Assembly (NCBI RefSeq): GCF_030035675.1
Contig: NC_084489.1
Span: forward strand, 76,722,270-76,786,269
DNA: 64,000 bases
Direction: 5' to 3'
Origin: Rhineura floridana
Taxonomy: Eukaryota > Chordata > Lepidosauria > Squamata > Rhineuridae
Positions 21,150-32,639 of the stretch are shown piece after piece. The translations under genes were made by a program, and so were the position numbers. The notes under the pieces were generated by a model. The model had not been told where the DNA came from. It ran no database searches and worked only from the letters and a program-made list of their open reading frames with translations. Position 1 is the stretch's first letter. Each line of letters opens with the position of its first letter.

Positions 21150-21460
21150 ATCACAGGAAGCTGCCTTACCCTGATGAGACTGTCGGTCTATCTAGCTCAG
21201 TATTGCCTACACCACTGTTCTTCAACTTCAGGTCCCCTGATTTTGATGGGCCACAACTCCCATCATGCCTGACCTTTACCATGCTGTCTGGGGATGATGG
21301 GAGTTGTAGTCCAACAACATCTGGGGATCCAGGGTTGAAGAACAGTGGTCTGCACTGACGATGGCCTCTCCCAGTCCTACCTGAGATGCTGGGGATAGAA
21401 CCTAGGACCTTCTGCAGGCAAAGCTTGCAGATGCTCTACCACTGAGCTATGACCCTTCCC
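21150..21460 (-). mobile_element. tRNA-Ala-derived SINE split by a palindromic MITE
   Basis: The SINE runs from CACAGGAAGCTGCC to GAGCTATGACCCTTCC and has the B box complement GGATAGAACCT. It is interrupted at 21219-21345 by a MITE. The two SINE halves join smoothly if the insert is left out, so the SINE is the older element. Confidence 0.72.
21219..21345. mobile_element. Palindromic MITE nested in a SINE
   Basis: The ends are CACTGTTCTTCAACTTCAGG and GGGTTGAAGAACAGTG, which are inverted. Inner arms CACAACTCCCATCATGCC and GATGATGGGAGTTGTAG pair. Flanks GCCTACAC and GTCTGCAC match at 6 of 8. The outer sequence differs from the copy at 11381, so it is a separate subfamily. Confidence 0.8.
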
Positions 21461-21462
21461 CA

Positions 21463-21650
21463 ATTTCATAGGAAGTTGCCTTAGACCTTTGGTCCATCTA
21501 GCTCAGTATTGTCTACGTTGACTGGCAGCAGGTCTCTAGTGTTGAAGACAGGATCTCTCCTAGGCCTACTTGGAGCTGCTGGGGATTGAACCTGGTAACT
21601 TCTGCATGCAAAGCAGATGCTCTACTACTGGGCCACGACCCTTCCCATCA
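21463..21650 (-). mobile_element. tRNA-Ala-derived SINE, tandem neighbour of the previous copy
   Basis: TTTCATAGGAAGTTGCCTTA, GGTCCATCTAGCTCAGTATT, GGGGATTGAACCTGG and AGCAGATGCTCTACTACTGG follow in the family order. It lies head to tail with the copy at 21150-21460. Confidence 0.7.
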
Positions 21651-21792
21651 TACTTTTTGATAGCAAAGAAGCCTGGATTCACTTAGTTGGTTCCCCATTC
21701 ATTTCCGATATGAGTTATATTATTTTTAGGGCATTTTCCCATGATATATATAAATTTTATTTATTTATTTATTTATTCATTTGATTTATATC

Positions 21793-22465
21793 ATAGCATC
21801 ATAGAATAGTAGAGTTGGAAGGGGCCTATAAGGCCATCGAGTCCAACCCCCTGCTCATTGCAGGAATCCAAATCAAAGCATTCCCAACAGGTGGCTGTCC
21901 AGCTGCCTCTTGAATGCTTCCAGTGTTGGACAGCCCACTACCTCTCTAGGTAATTGGTTCCATTGTTGTATGGCTCTAACAGTTAGGAGGTTTTCCTGAT
22001 GTCCAGTCGAAATCTGGCTTCCTGCAACTTGAGCCCATTATTCTGTGTCCTGCACTCTGGGACGATTGAGAAGAGATCCCGGCCCTCCTCTATGTGACAA
22101 CCTTTCATGTACTTGAAGAGTGCTATCATATCTCCCCTCAGTCTTCTCTTCTCCAGGCTAAACATCCCCAGTTCTTTCAGTCTCTCCACATAGGGCTTGG
22201 TTTCCAGTCCCCTGATCATCCTTGTTGCCCTTCTCTGAACCTGTTCCAGTTTGTCTGCATCCTTCTTGAAGTGTGGAGACCAGAACTGGACGCAGTATTC
22301 AAGATGAGGCCTAACCAGTGCTGAATAGAGGGGAACTAGTACTTCATGATTTGGAAACTATACTTCTGTTAATGCATTTGCCTTTTTTGCAGCCACATCA
22401 CACTGTTGGCTTATATTCAGCTTGTGATCAACGACAATTCCAAGATCCTTCTCACATGTCGTATC
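21793..22465 (-). mobile_element. CR1 LINE 3' end (ATTCTATG-type tail)
   Basis: On the minus strand it encodes the CR1 RT C-terminal region over 21983-22219 ([59 protein letters not shown]). TTGGACTCGATGGCCTTATA and the CTACTATTCTATGATGCTAT tail of 8-bp repeats follow. It is a different CR1 subfamily from the one at 17455. The 5' end is truncated near 22465, and upstream coding has frame breaks. Confidence 0.88.
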
Positions 22466-22667
22466 CCTCCCTTCCTCCCCGTAGGAGCCCAGTTCAGCAA
22501 ACAAAAGCACTAAAAACACACCAAAACATCATAAAAACAGACTTTAAAATATATTACAACAAAACATCTTTAAAAACATCTTTTTTAAAAAAGCTTTAAA
22601 AACATCTTAAAAGCAATTCCAACAATTCCAGTTTGGCCCTGTTGACTGCTCCAACTAAAATGCAATA
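22466..22667 (-). mobile_element. LINE 3' tail (GGCGGG ATATAAAT type)
   Basis: TCCTCCCCGTAGGAGCCCAG, AGCAAACAAAAGCACTAAAA and ACATCATAAAAACAGAC match the words at 22825-22940, so two copies of the same LINE tail flank the TCTA microsatellite. The plus-strand counterparts lie at 34720-34772 and 58096-58150. Confidence 0.5.
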
Positions 22668-22945
<278 letters not shown>

Positions 22946-23535
22946 GTGAAGTATCTCCCGCTGTAAAGGTTGCTAGAAGGTCCATCAGAAACTGTAGGAG
23001 ACATCACCCTTTCAGCTGCCTAGTTAGCATGGCCATATGTCCTGTTTTATAGAGGAGAGTTCTCTATTTGAAGATGTCCATTTTCTGAGACACTGATCCA
23101 AGTTCAGTTTGAAGAAAAAGAAGCATAAGAAGGGAAATCAGGAGCCTTAAAGTTGCCCATCAGCCATTATCACTTCAGCGATAGACTCAGCAGGGAGACA
23201 TCTCCTGGTCATTGCATGCCTATTTAAATTATAGTACTTGTTTCAAAATTTGCATCTATGCATAGTAATTAGCTTATGTAACTTTGTACCATCTTTTGTT
23301 TCCCTTTTTTTTGGCAATGAGAAGTGGCTTTAAGTAAAATTTTGATAGCTGTAAGAGAAACATTCTAAGTGTTCTTCTGGAGGGAGAGAAAAAGTGATCA
23401 ACTTGCATATAGGATACTGATCAACAGAGTATTTGTTTTATCTGAACCCTCACATGGAGTCTTGAGATTAAACAAAAGCTACATTCAGCATCCTAGATTA
23501 TCAGCACATCATTGTAATGATAGCTACTAGTTAAA
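22946..23535. other. No recognisable feature
   Basis: Unassigned AT-rich sequence without gene or repeat matches that I can name. Confidence 0.35.
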
Positions 23536-23539
23536 CCCA

Positions 23540-25316
23540 GGCAAATAGTGGTGACAAGAGTCAAAGTTCTAGACCCTAATGACAAAATAAAACTGACAAA
23601 TTGCCAGGTTTGGATGGCATCCACCCAAGATTTCTTAAAGAAGTCAAATGTGAATTTGCTGATCTTCTAACAAAAAATATGTAACTTGTTCCTAAGGTCA
23701 GGCTTGCCTTGGTACCTGAGGATTGGAAAGTGCCCAATGTAACACCATTTTTAAAAAAGGGGTCTGGGTGAGATCCTGGAAACAGGCTTGTTAGTTTAAT
23801 GTCTGTTGCAGACATTGCCTTACTGAAGCAGAACTCCGCAAAGGCTTCTGAGTAAGGCTAGCAATCATGGAATAAGAGAAAAAGTCCTATTGTGGATTGA
23901 TACCAGGTAAAGAAACAGGGAGGAGAGAGAAGGAATAAAGGGACAGTTCTCCCAATGGAGAGATGTAGAAATTGGAGTCCTCCCAAGATCCCAGATCTCC
24001 CTGGGATCTCTGCTTTTTAATTTGTTCATAAATGATCTAGAGTTAGGGTTGAGCAGTGAGGAAGCCATGTTTGCTGATGATTAAACAAAAAGTAATTGCA
24101 AAGACCTCTAGAAGGATATCTTCACACTGAGTAAATGGGCAGTAAAATGGCAAATGCAACTCAGTATAAAAAAGCACACTGGGGCAAATATATATATACA
24201 TATATCTAAATTTCACATGTACACTCATGGAGTCTGAACTGGCGGTGACTGAGCGGGAATGAGACCTTGGCATCGTAGTGGACAGCTCAATGAAGATGCT
24301 AAGAATTCCATGCTAGGGATCATTAGGAAAGGAATTGAAAATAAAATTGTCAGTATCATGATGTCATTATACAAATCTATGGTGCAAGTGGACTTGGAAT
24401 ACTAGGTAGAATTCTGATCACCTCACTTCAAAAAGGATATTTTACAATTAGAAATGGTTCAGGAAAAGGGCAACCAAAATGATAAAGGGGATGGAGCAAC
24501 ATTCCTATGAGGAAAGGTTAACATTTGGGGTTTTAGTCTAGAGAAAAAGCGAGTAGGTGGAGACATGGTAGAGCTGTATAAATTAATGCATGGTGGGGAG
24601 AAGGTGGGTAGTTTTTCTCCCTCTTTCATAACATGAGAACTTGTCGACATCCAATGAAGCTGAATGTTGGAAGATTCAGAACAGACAAAGAAAGTACTTC
24701 TTCATGCAGCGCGTAGTTAAGCTATGGAGGCAGTGACAGCTATCAACTTGCCTACCTATAAAAGAGGATTAGACAAATTAATGAAGGATAAGGATATCCA
24801 TGGCTACTAGCCACAATACCTATGTTCTACTTCCACAGTTGGAAGCAGTATGCTTCTGAATACCAGTTGCTGGGAATCACAAGTGAGGCAAGTACTGTTT
24901 CACTCAAGTCCTGCTTTTGGGCTTCCCCAGGGGCGTCACTGGGGCGGTGCGGCAGGTGCGGGCCGCACCGCGTGACACCGCCAGACGGGGGTGACACCCA
25001 GAGCTGTCTGCCCCCGCACCGCCTAGGCTCCAACGAGAGCCTTCATGTGCCGCGCCGGCTGCCTTCCTTGGCTGTTAGAAGGTGGCAGCGGCGGCGGTGG
25101 CAGCGGTGGCACCGCGCTCCCGGGCCCTGTTGTTTGGCCGCGCGTGTGATCACTCACACTCTTGGGAGACAAGGCGCTGAGGGCCGCATCGGGTGACACC
25201 AACCCTAGTGACGCCACTGGGCTTCCCAAAGGCATCTGGTTGGCCACTGTGAGAATAGGATGCTGGACTAGATGGGCTGTTGGTCTGATCCAGCAAGCAC
25301 TTATGCCCTAGATCTT
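23540..25316 (+). mobile_element. Old, long CR1 LINE copy split by a hAT insertion
   Basis: The translated fragments follow CR1 reverse transcriptase order: LPGLDGIHPRFLKEVK (23600-23650), VPEDWKVPNVTPFLKKG (23710-23765), DPGNRLVSL, a LFINDLEL counterpart at 24010-24055, then the connection-domain words and the 3' UTR (TGGTTGGCCACTGTGAGAAT, GATCCAGCAAGC). Many indels and stops scatter across all frames, so it is much older than the 17455 copy. A 292-bp hAT element interrupts its 3' UTR. Confidence 0.85.
24928..25219. mobile_element. Non-autonomous hAT element with perfect 8-bp target duplication, inside CR1
   Basis: The left end CAGGGGCGTCACTGG and the right-end complement CAGTGGCGTCACTAGGG form an inverted repeat with 12 of the first 13 positions equal. 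Both flanks are GGCTTCCC (24920-24927 and 25220-25227), a perfect 8-bp duplication. With the insert and one duplicate left out, the CR1 3' UTR reads through as in its sister copies. The 292-bp interior is strongly GC- and CpG-rich, including a GGC/GGT triplet run near 25085-25110, and carries no transposase. Confidence 0.93.
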
Positions 25317-25430
25317 GTGACATTTCATGAAATTATTTTTGGCATAAGGAAGGGCTCCAACCATTCCCTGGAGCCTTCTTCCCATTTTCCCCTTTTACCA
25401 GCACACATTATGGGATAAAGGAAATGACAC

Positions 25431-25527
25431 TCTAGGCTAGCCTTCCCCAACCCAGTGGCCTCTTTTGGATGGTGCTGGCTGGGCTGATAGGAGTTGTAGT
25501 TCAAAACAGCTGGAGTGCACCAGGCTA
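25431..25527. mobile_element. Shortened palindromic MITE
   Basis: CTAGGCTAGCCTTCCCCAAC at the left and CACCAGGCTAGGGCGGGC at the right border the core GGTGCTGGCTGGGCTGATAG, GAGTTGTAGTTC. Part of the left arm is missing. Confidence 0.5.
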
Positions 25528-25862
25528 GGGCGGGCTGTGCTAGGCTATTGCATTTGCTATGATATGATGTTACACTGCCTTGATACCACCACTGGAAGTA
25601 TCTGGGCATCTATTCAGTTCCAGGATTCAACTCCAGTAATGTGTTAAAAGCATAGCACCTTTACAAATATGAAAACCCATCCCTCATAAAAGCCTGCCCA
25701 GGATGACAAAATATAACCGAAATAACATGGCCATGTACCACTTCCAGAAGTCACTCAGAGATAAATGGAACCCCGCAAATAATTTTCTAAGATATGTGCT
25801 CTGTTCTCAAATTTCCAAAGCCAAAGTTAGTACTAAGAGACAACCTTCATTTTTTAAACATG

Positions 25863-25863
25863 C

Positions 25864-25949
<86 letters not shown>

Positions 25950-25950
25950 A
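25863..25950. repeat. (TTTC)n microsatellite, about 22 units
   Basis: A pure pyrimidine tetranucleotide run. It abuts a SINE 3' tail (TCCTGTCCTTCCTCTGAGG). Confidence 0.97.
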
Positions 25951-26330
25951 AAAAATCCTGTCCTTCCTCTGAGGAATTCAGGGCTGTGTACATGGTCCCT
26001 CCTTTTATTTATTTAGTACATTTTTATCTTGCCCTGCCTTCAAAGAGCACAGAGCAGTGTGCAAGGTTCTCTTTCTCCCATGTTATTCTCATAAAAATGC
26101 TGTGTGGTAGCAACGATTGCCCATCTAGTCCAGCATCCTGTTCTCACAGTGGCCAGCCAAATGCCTATGGGAAGCCTGCAAGCAGGACCCGAGCACAAGA
26201 GCACTCTCTCCACCTGTGATTCCCAGCAACTGGTACTCAGAGGCATACTGCCCACACATAGCCATTGTGCGTAGTAGCCACAAATAGCTTTTGTGGTTGA
26301 GCAGAGATTTCAACCCTTGCCTTGCAGGTG
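25951..26330 (-). mobile_element. tRNA-type SINE interrupted by a CR1 3' end
   Basis: SINE words (TTTTATCTTGCCCTGCC, GCAAGGTTCTCTTTCTCCC at 26020-26080 and GAGCAGAGATTTCAACCC at 26301-26318) enclose a minus-strand CR1 3' end at about 26115-26295 with CATCCTGTTCTCACAGTGGC and CAGCAACTGGTACTCAGAGG. The CR1 piece inserted after the SINE. Confidence 0.65.
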
Positions 26331-27585
26331 GAAGGCTGAGATGACCTGTGCAGTAGAAGGACACTGTGGAATGATGAAGTGGTAGAATGGACTGTACCAT
26401 ATCAGAATGTTTCCCTACTTAAAAAACCCACTGCAAATGGTATGTGTATGTGAGGGAGGGAGAGAGAGAGAGAGACAGCTGGTGAAATACTAGACTAGAA
26501 CTCTGTGCCTATGTGCTAGCTTTCTTTGCAGGGATTAGGTTTTCTTTAAAAAAACAAACAAGGAAGTAAATGGGTGAGAGTATGTAAATACGAAGTGGGA
26601 CAGTCCATTATACCACTTTCTTCTGTTGCATGTGCAGAAGTCCCTTGCTTTCACCACAAGTACCTTAAACTGTAAATCTCACCTCTTAAGTCTCCCACAA
26701 ATGCAGCCTAAGTCCCTCGCTTTAGCCACAACTGGCTTCAGTAAATTGTCTTTCTTAAGACTTGGTCTGCATCAATTGGCCCTTATGGATGTGCTAGGGA
26801 TAAGGAAGTCTAATCAGCATTGAAAGCAACAGCAAAAACCAGAAAGAATTTTACCTGAAGAATGATGTTAATTCAGAAAGACCAAGGTGGGATGGAGGGA
26901 AGCAGATCTTCTGGTCTGGAAAAATCTGTAGTCTTATTTATTTTATTTGGAAGTGTCTCTCTTTCTCGCTCTTCCTCCCTTACAGTGGTTTCTAATCTAC
27001 TTGAATGTGCTCCACTCATTGTATCACAGGGAACATTTGCCTATTGCTGAAGTCCAAGATTTCCCTGATAGCTACTGATATGTGACTTGTCATAAGACTT
27101 TGATGTTGCACTGAAGGGTGGACAGATTTTTGCTTGGATTGACTTCGGTATTCTCATTGTGGTTTTTTTCCTGTTGTTTAGATGCCTTTGCAGCAGACTT
27201 ATTAGAGATCCATTGACGTAATTAGTAGCAAATGTTACCTCTGTTGTGAAATCTTCAAAGTGCTGGCAATCCTCACTCCTTCTATAACCTCTCCCTCATT
27301 TGAAATAACTTCAGTAGTACGAACTCTACTAGAGATGACTCAAAAGAAGTATCTTAGCTGTATAAGGTCTTTGAAAGAAGAAGAGGGAGAATCATTCTCT
27401 GTTATGGACAGGACAATAAAGCAATGGCTTTAATCAAACAACAGGGTGGCAGATTTTAGTTAAAGACTGAGGGCTGGATCCAGACTAAGTTAATTGCACG
27501 TAGGTCCCAAGGACTTCATGATGAACTTTTCACATTAATTTCAGTGGAACCTTAATCAGGATCCAGTTCTTAAAGCTGCAGTCTT
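26331..27585. other. Unassigned; short GA repeat and two direct repeats
   Basis: A (GA)n lies at 26457-26476. Two direct repeats AAGTCCCTTGCTTTCACCAC (26639) and AAGTCCCTCGCTTTAGCCAC (26711) lie 72 bp apart. A GGATCCAGACTAAGTTAATT and AATCAGGATCCAGTTCT pair at 27475-27570 looks like an old palindromic MITE. No gene is visible. Confidence 0.35.
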
Positions 27586-28397
27586 GTGTGTGTGCTTACT
27601 TGGGATGGGGTTGCACTCCCCCTGAAGGAGCAGGTTTGTAGCTTGGGGCTTCTCCTAGAACCATCTCTGTCACTTGAGGCTCAGGTAGCCTTGGTGGCAT
27701 GGAGTGCCTTCTACCAACTTCGGTTGGTGGCCCAGCTGCGCCCCTATCTGGACAGGGATAACCTGGCTTCAGTTGTCCATGCTCTGGTACTGCAATGCAC
27801 TCTACATCGGGCTGCCTTTGAAGATGGTTCGGAAACTGCAGCTTGTGCAAAATGCAGCGGCCAGATTGGTAACAGGGACCAGACAGTCCGAACATATAAA
27901 ACCGATTCTGGCCCGCTTGCATTGGCTGCCTGTATGTTTCCGAGCTCGATTCAAGGTGCTGGTTTTAACCTATAAAGCCTTACATGGCTTGGGACCACAA
28001 TACTTGATGGAACGCCTGTCCCGATGAACCCACCCGTACACTACGCTCAGCATCCAAGGCCCGCCTCCGGGTGCCTACTTCGAGGGAAGCTGGGAGTCTG
28101 GCAACAAGGGAGAGGGCTTTTTCAGTGGTGGCCCCCAAACTATGGAATGATCTTTCTGATGAGATGTGCCTGGTGCCAACACTATTATCTTTTCAGCACC
28201 AGGTCAAGACTTTCCTCTTCTCCCAGGTATTTTAGCATGCGTTTTAAATTGTTTAAAAAAATTTAATTGTGTTTTAAATTGTTTTTAAAAGATGTGTTTT
28301 AAATTTGTATATCTGTTTTTAATGTTTTTAGTTACTGTAAACCGCCCAGAGAGCTTGGGCTATGGGGTGGTATATAAATACAATAAACGAATAAAAT
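27586..28397 (+). mobile_element. L2 LINE, 5'-truncated (RT C-terminus plus 3' UTR)
   Basis: It encodes VALPLKEQVCSLGLLLEPSL, FYQLRLVAQLRPYL and NLASVVHALV (27605-27790). After a deletion of about 20 bp relative to the copy at 48920, the reading shifts frame and continues as KLQLVQNAAARLVTGTR and LARLHWLPVCFRARFKVLVL at 27830-27970. The 3' UTR ends GTAAACCGCCCAGAGAGCTT, then TATATAAATACAATAAACG and an A/T tail. It lacks the catalytic YADD box. Confidence 0.88.
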
Positions 28398-28456
28398 AAA
28401 ATAAGCTCCTTTGAACTTAGTGGGACTTCAGGTGTGAATATAATCAGGTTATAAGA

Positions 28457-28817
28457 CAGGAATGGGGAACTCTTTTCAGTCCAAGGCCAAATTCTCTTCT
28501 GGGAAATCCTCCTGGGGCCACATGGCTGCAGAAGGCAGGGCCAGAGGTAAAAGTGGAGGGAGGGATGAATATTAATTTTACCTCTGTGCAGTAGTCTAGT
28601 TTCTACGCACACTCACTCATCCCTCTCTATCCTTCATTGAGGCAAGTCAGAGGCATTATCTGAATTTAAGGACACTCAGGGAGGGTGCAAAGGAGAGCCA
28701 ATAAGGGGTGTGGTCTAGGGGCAGGAAGGGAGTATGGCCTGGAGAGAGTCCCAGGGACTAGACAGAACAGCCTGGAAGGCTGCACATGGCCCTGAAGCTT
28801 GAGGTTCCACATCCCTG
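28457..28817. mobile_element. Non-autonomous hAT element (CAGGAATGG family), second copy
   Basis: It starts CAGGAATGGGGAACTC and ends GGTTCCACATCCCTG, inverted ends of the hAT type. Flanks TTATAAGA and TTTTAAGG agree at 6 of 8. The internal order matches 10401-10757, including GCAGGGCCAGAGGTAAAAGT and TAGTTTCTACGCACAC. Confidence 0.8.
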
Positions 28818-28823
28818 TTTTAA

Positions 28824-29215
28824 GGGAAATGGAAATGGACTGCCTTCAAGTCGATCCCAACTTATGGCGACCCTATGAATATGGTTTTCATGGTAAAGAG
28901 TATTCAGAGGGGGTTTACCATTGCCTCCCTCTGAGGCTAGTCCTCCCCAGCTGGTTAGGACCTGCTCAACTTGCCACAGCTGCACAAGCTAGTCCCTTCC
29001 TTGTCCGCAACTGCCAGCTGGGGGGCATCTGGGCTTCTTGGGACTATACAGCTTGCCCATGGCTGCACAGGTGGCAGGGCATGTAACCCCTGAGCCACTC
29101 ACTGTAGGGTGATCTTTAGCTGGCCCTTGACACCCAGGAGACATGAGCGGGGATTTGAACTCACAGACTCTGGACTCCCAGCCAGGTTCTCCTCCCCACT
29201 GTGCTATACCAGGGT
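28824..29215 (-). mobile_element. Sauria-type SINE with Bov-B tail, long variant
   Basis: The 3' tail lies at the left: ATGGACTGCCTTCAAGTCGA, CTTATGGCGACCCTATGAAT, TTTCATGGTAAAGAGTATTC. The tRNA-like head lies at the right, with a mutated B box complement GGGATTTGAACTC (about 29150) and CTCCCCACTGTGCTATACC. The body between is longer than in the copy at 33062. It is a known squamate family; the 3' tail is shared with Bov-B LINEs. Confidence 0.8.
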
Positions 29216-30590
29216 ATACCAGAGTATTACAGAGTAATGCTTCTGAATGTTGGAACATGGGCTCGGAATACAAATTGTTTCTACACTCTTCTGAAGTTAT
29301 GGTCAGTTCAGAATAGTCTCACCTTGTCACCTCTGCTCTCTTCCATTGTTGCCACCCTCTTCCATTTTCCACACACGCTTACTTTTCAGCAGCATCAGTG
29401 ATGATGGGGAGGGCTGGTGATGGGGGCTCCATAATGTCTTCAAACACAGTTAAAGCAGCATCTTGGGTACCTGGAACTGTGGGAATTGTTGTTCCCATGG
29501 TTTCTGAGTATTTACTAGGGTTGTCAGGAGCCCTGGGACTATATTTCCCAGAGTACCTGTTCCTCAAGAAACTTCTTCAGCAGTAACATAAAAATACTAG
29601 AAGCCGCATTGCAAGGCTTGACCTGTGTTGCTGTTACCACCAGGGAGAGATGCTTGAGAAATTTGTTTAGCACACATTTTAAAGTGAACTAACATTTCCC
29701 AGGAGAGTACGTGATTCAAATGTAGAGTATCCTTGACACTTCTTTGAATTTTGAGTTCCTGCCTCACAACGTGCCAAAATGCATACAAAATGCTCTTTTT
29801 ATAATAAAATGCATTTAAAACTTATTTTTTTTAAAAAAAGAATGCATACCAAAAAAAAGAGTGTATTTCATGTGTATGTGTGTGTGTGTTTTAATTGCAG
29901 TTTGGTGCTGAACAAGGATGAAATAGAGTTATGAATGAACATGTGCAAAACTAGCCTGAATTGGAAATAGATAAATCTCTTTCACCAGGTAAGTTTTGGG
30001 TAAGAAGAAAGGAGGTGGCGGATGAGAACCTTGTGTCTGTAGGGGTGTGTGCGTGCACGCTGCTGAGAGATTGGGGGTTGAGGAGAGGTGCTCAGGCCTT
30101 CTTGCACTCCTCATGATGTACTGGGGAGTGTGATGGGTTCAAACCTTGGAACACTTATGGGACATAAATAAATTACCAGAGCCTATTCCACAGTGAGCGA
30201 GCCCATTGCAGGAAAGAGCTTCCTGCTTGCCAGAGCAGTTAATTCTCCAATGGAACAGGATGACAGGGGTGTTTGAATCTCCCTTTGGTAGAGGCTTTTA
30301 TATTTAGATGCCAGGCTGGGCTGTCATGAATTGTTCCTCAACCCAGCCTAGCCCAGCCCTGCCTTGGAATGCAAACTCATCTGAGGCCCATTGAGCTCCC
30401 CCTTCCTTTGCCTCCAACCTCCCAACCTGTCCTGTGAAAGAAGGCAAATAGAAGCTGCTGGTAAGCAGGTCAGCAGCTTGGTGGGGTTATGTGTGTGTGT
30501 TTGACACTCCTTTATGGTGCCCACGAACCTGAACTGGGCCTTACTTTGTCCCTTTAACTATTAACTATATCTATAGATTTCTATCCCACC
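29216..30590. other. No gene; minor repeat traces
   Basis: A degraded GGGAATTGTTGTTCCCATGG and CTGGGACTATATTTCCCAGA pair at 29480-29560 may be an old palindromic MITE. An A-rich piece at 29760-29860 (AAAATGCATACAAAATGC) resembles the unit array of the AT-rich family. (TG)n lies at 29875-29890. Otherwise unassigned. Confidence 0.35.
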
Positions 30591-30639
30591 GTTCTGGTAG
30601 TCATCTACCACACAGAATCTTGAAACAATTTAAAATCCA

Positions 30640-30705
30640 TCCATCTGTCCGTCCGTCCGTCTGTCTGTCTATCGTCTATCTGTCTGTCTATCTGTCTGTC
30701 TGTAA
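30640..30705. repeat. Interrupted (GTCC)n/(GTCT)n/(ATCT)n microsatellite
   Basis: Tetranucleotide units change from CCGT to CTGT and ATCT along the tract. It precedes a LINE-tail-like A-rich sequence (ACAAAACTTCATCAAATGC). Confidence 0.85.
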
Positions 30706-31111
30706 CAAAACTTCATCAAATGCATGATATTAAAATACATTTTAAAAGCAACAATGGGCAGAGATGACAGATAAAATTGACCTTCACAGATAATACTTAG
30801 CAGGCAAAACCCTGCTGGAACAAAAATGTTGCTAGCAGCCAGCAAAAGGCATCCAGAGGGGGTGCCACCGGCACTTCATGGGGCAAAGCACTTTCTCTTT
30901 AGCTAAGTTGGTTGTTTCACTGAATTCTATTCAGTGCTGTCTGCCTGTTCTCTGTCAGCCTGGTCCAAACTTACCTTCTCTGCCCCATACTAGATATATT
31001 GTCCACATCGTGCCTTGTCTGCTTACATAATTTGTTCTGGGTGCTGTAGGGTGTTCTGCTTCAAGAAAGGGGTTGGGCATAGTGTCCTTCCACACGTTGT
31101 CCTGTTTAGGC

Positions 31112-31730
31112 CAGGAGTAAGGGACCTTTTCTTTGGCTCCACAGGCCAGATCCTTAATCTGGCTCCACTCCCATAGGCCAGCTTTGACATCTGAGTGGGG
31201 TAGCCCGCCTGTTGGTCATATGATGTCATTAATATGTCATGTGATTAACAGGTGGGCTGTCGTGTCACCTATTAAAATCCCTTGCACATGGTTCCCAAGT
31301 GCCTGATAGGCAGCTGGCTGTCAGTTGCTTGGAAATTGCGGCACCAGGGCCTTTGCCGCCCTGTGGTCAGCGGTTTGGGAACCCCTGTGCAAAGTGCTTT
31401 GCAAGCCCTATGCAGCTGATCCAGTGGGCTTTAACTCTTCCGCCCTTGATGGGTGGTAGAACTGAAGCCTGCTTTTGGCAAGCCTCAGCTGTGCATGCAA
31501 GTTCCCTGTGGAGAATTATCTTGCACCACCAATCCAGCAGGCTTCGACTGCCCATCAGCTGTCAAGAGCTGCTGTCCCTTGTCAATGCACAACTGGGAGT
31601 GCATTGGGTTCCTGACTGTGTAGTTGCAGCTGTGTCTCTACCTGCCCCTCTCCTGATGTCACATATGAGTGTGGTTTAGGGAAAATGGCCTCGCAGGCAA
31701 ATTTGAACTTATGGAGGTTCCCCACCTCTG
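31112..31730. mobile_element. Non-autonomous hAT element, ~620 bp
   Basis: The left end is CAGGAGTAAGGGACCTTTTC and the right end GAGGTTCCCCACCTCTG. Flanks GTTTAGGC (31104-31111) and GTGTAGGC (31731-31738) match at 7 of 8. Just inside the left end, GGCTCCACAGGCCAGATCC is typical of gene-poor hAT relics. The internal 126-codon frame shows no transposase motif. Confidence 0.78.
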
Positions 31731-31738
31731 GTGTAGGC

Positions 31739-32180
31739 AATTAATGCTCTGGATAACAATGCTAGTTGTTCACAGTGCATGCTAAAGGTATGTGGGCAGA
31801 GGGTGGGGGGATCCTTGAGTCAATGCTACTAAACTCGAAAAAATGGAAAGGACTAGCATAGCAGGGCTATTGTTATGCTAAAATAGTAATCCCCCCTTAA
31901 CCCTTGGAATAGAAAGGGCTCACATTGAAGGAATGTGTGGAAGAGCCTTAGAAGACACTGTTGGGTCTTCTACATATTTTATATTATATTATATACAGTA
32001 CATTTATTCAGGGTGTTTATATACCAGATTTCACATTATTTATCAAGGTAAAAACTGAGAGAAAGTGTAGTGCAGTCGTCAGAGGGCTTGATTGGGGAAG
32101 GACAGTACATTTGTTAACATATTTGTAGATTGCACTTTCATATAAAATATCACAAGGTAGTATGCAACATAACACCACAA
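31739..32180. other. Unassigned; LINE-tail-like fragment near 32000-32175
   Basis: A TTTATTCAGGGTGTTTATATACC word near 31998-32030 resembles a LINE 3' end on the minus strand. No gene is visible. Confidence 0.3.
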
Positions 32181-32189
32181 TACTACTGT

Positions 32190-32626
32190 TAGGTATGGAA
32201 GGATCTGTCACTTTTGGTTTTCTCAGTTTGTCATTTTTCCAATCTTAAATTCAGTTCTTTTCTGCAGCAATTTATGATTTTTTAAAAAAAACAAAAAGAT
32301 CTCCAGCATTTTAGTGTAAATTTATCCCAATAAACAGATTTTTGTATGCAGTTTGACTAATGTACATATTTTACAAGGAATTTCTCCTGATGTAATGCAT
32401 ATTTTTGTAAGTTACTTTCACGAATACATTCATCTTTATGCATACTTTCTCACTATACCGTATATGCATTTTTGTAAACATTTTTTGCCTGGAGAACTGC
32501 ATTGCAGAATTTGGGTAAGTGTGAATTTTGAAGGATGGCTGTGTTTCAATTCTCATATTGGTGTGGAAAGTGTGAATTTTATAGATTCGAACTGAATAAA
32601 ATTTCTCCCTCAACCCTAACTACAGT
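32190..32626 (-). repeat. AT-rich ~440-bp repeat, copy 5 (full length)
   Basis: It runs from a TAGGTATGG end to AACCCTA, with all internal blocks in reverse order: TTTTTCCAATCTTAAATTCA, CTCCAGCATTTTAGTG, the ATGCATTTTTGTAA units, and GAAGGATGGCTGTG. It is flanked by TA on both sides. Confidence 0.75.
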
Positions 32627-32639
32627 AGAAACAATAAAA

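Noticed and set aside
26639-26735. Minisatellite with 72-bp period
   Set aside because: Only two imperfect copies of about 20 bp are visible, too few for an array.
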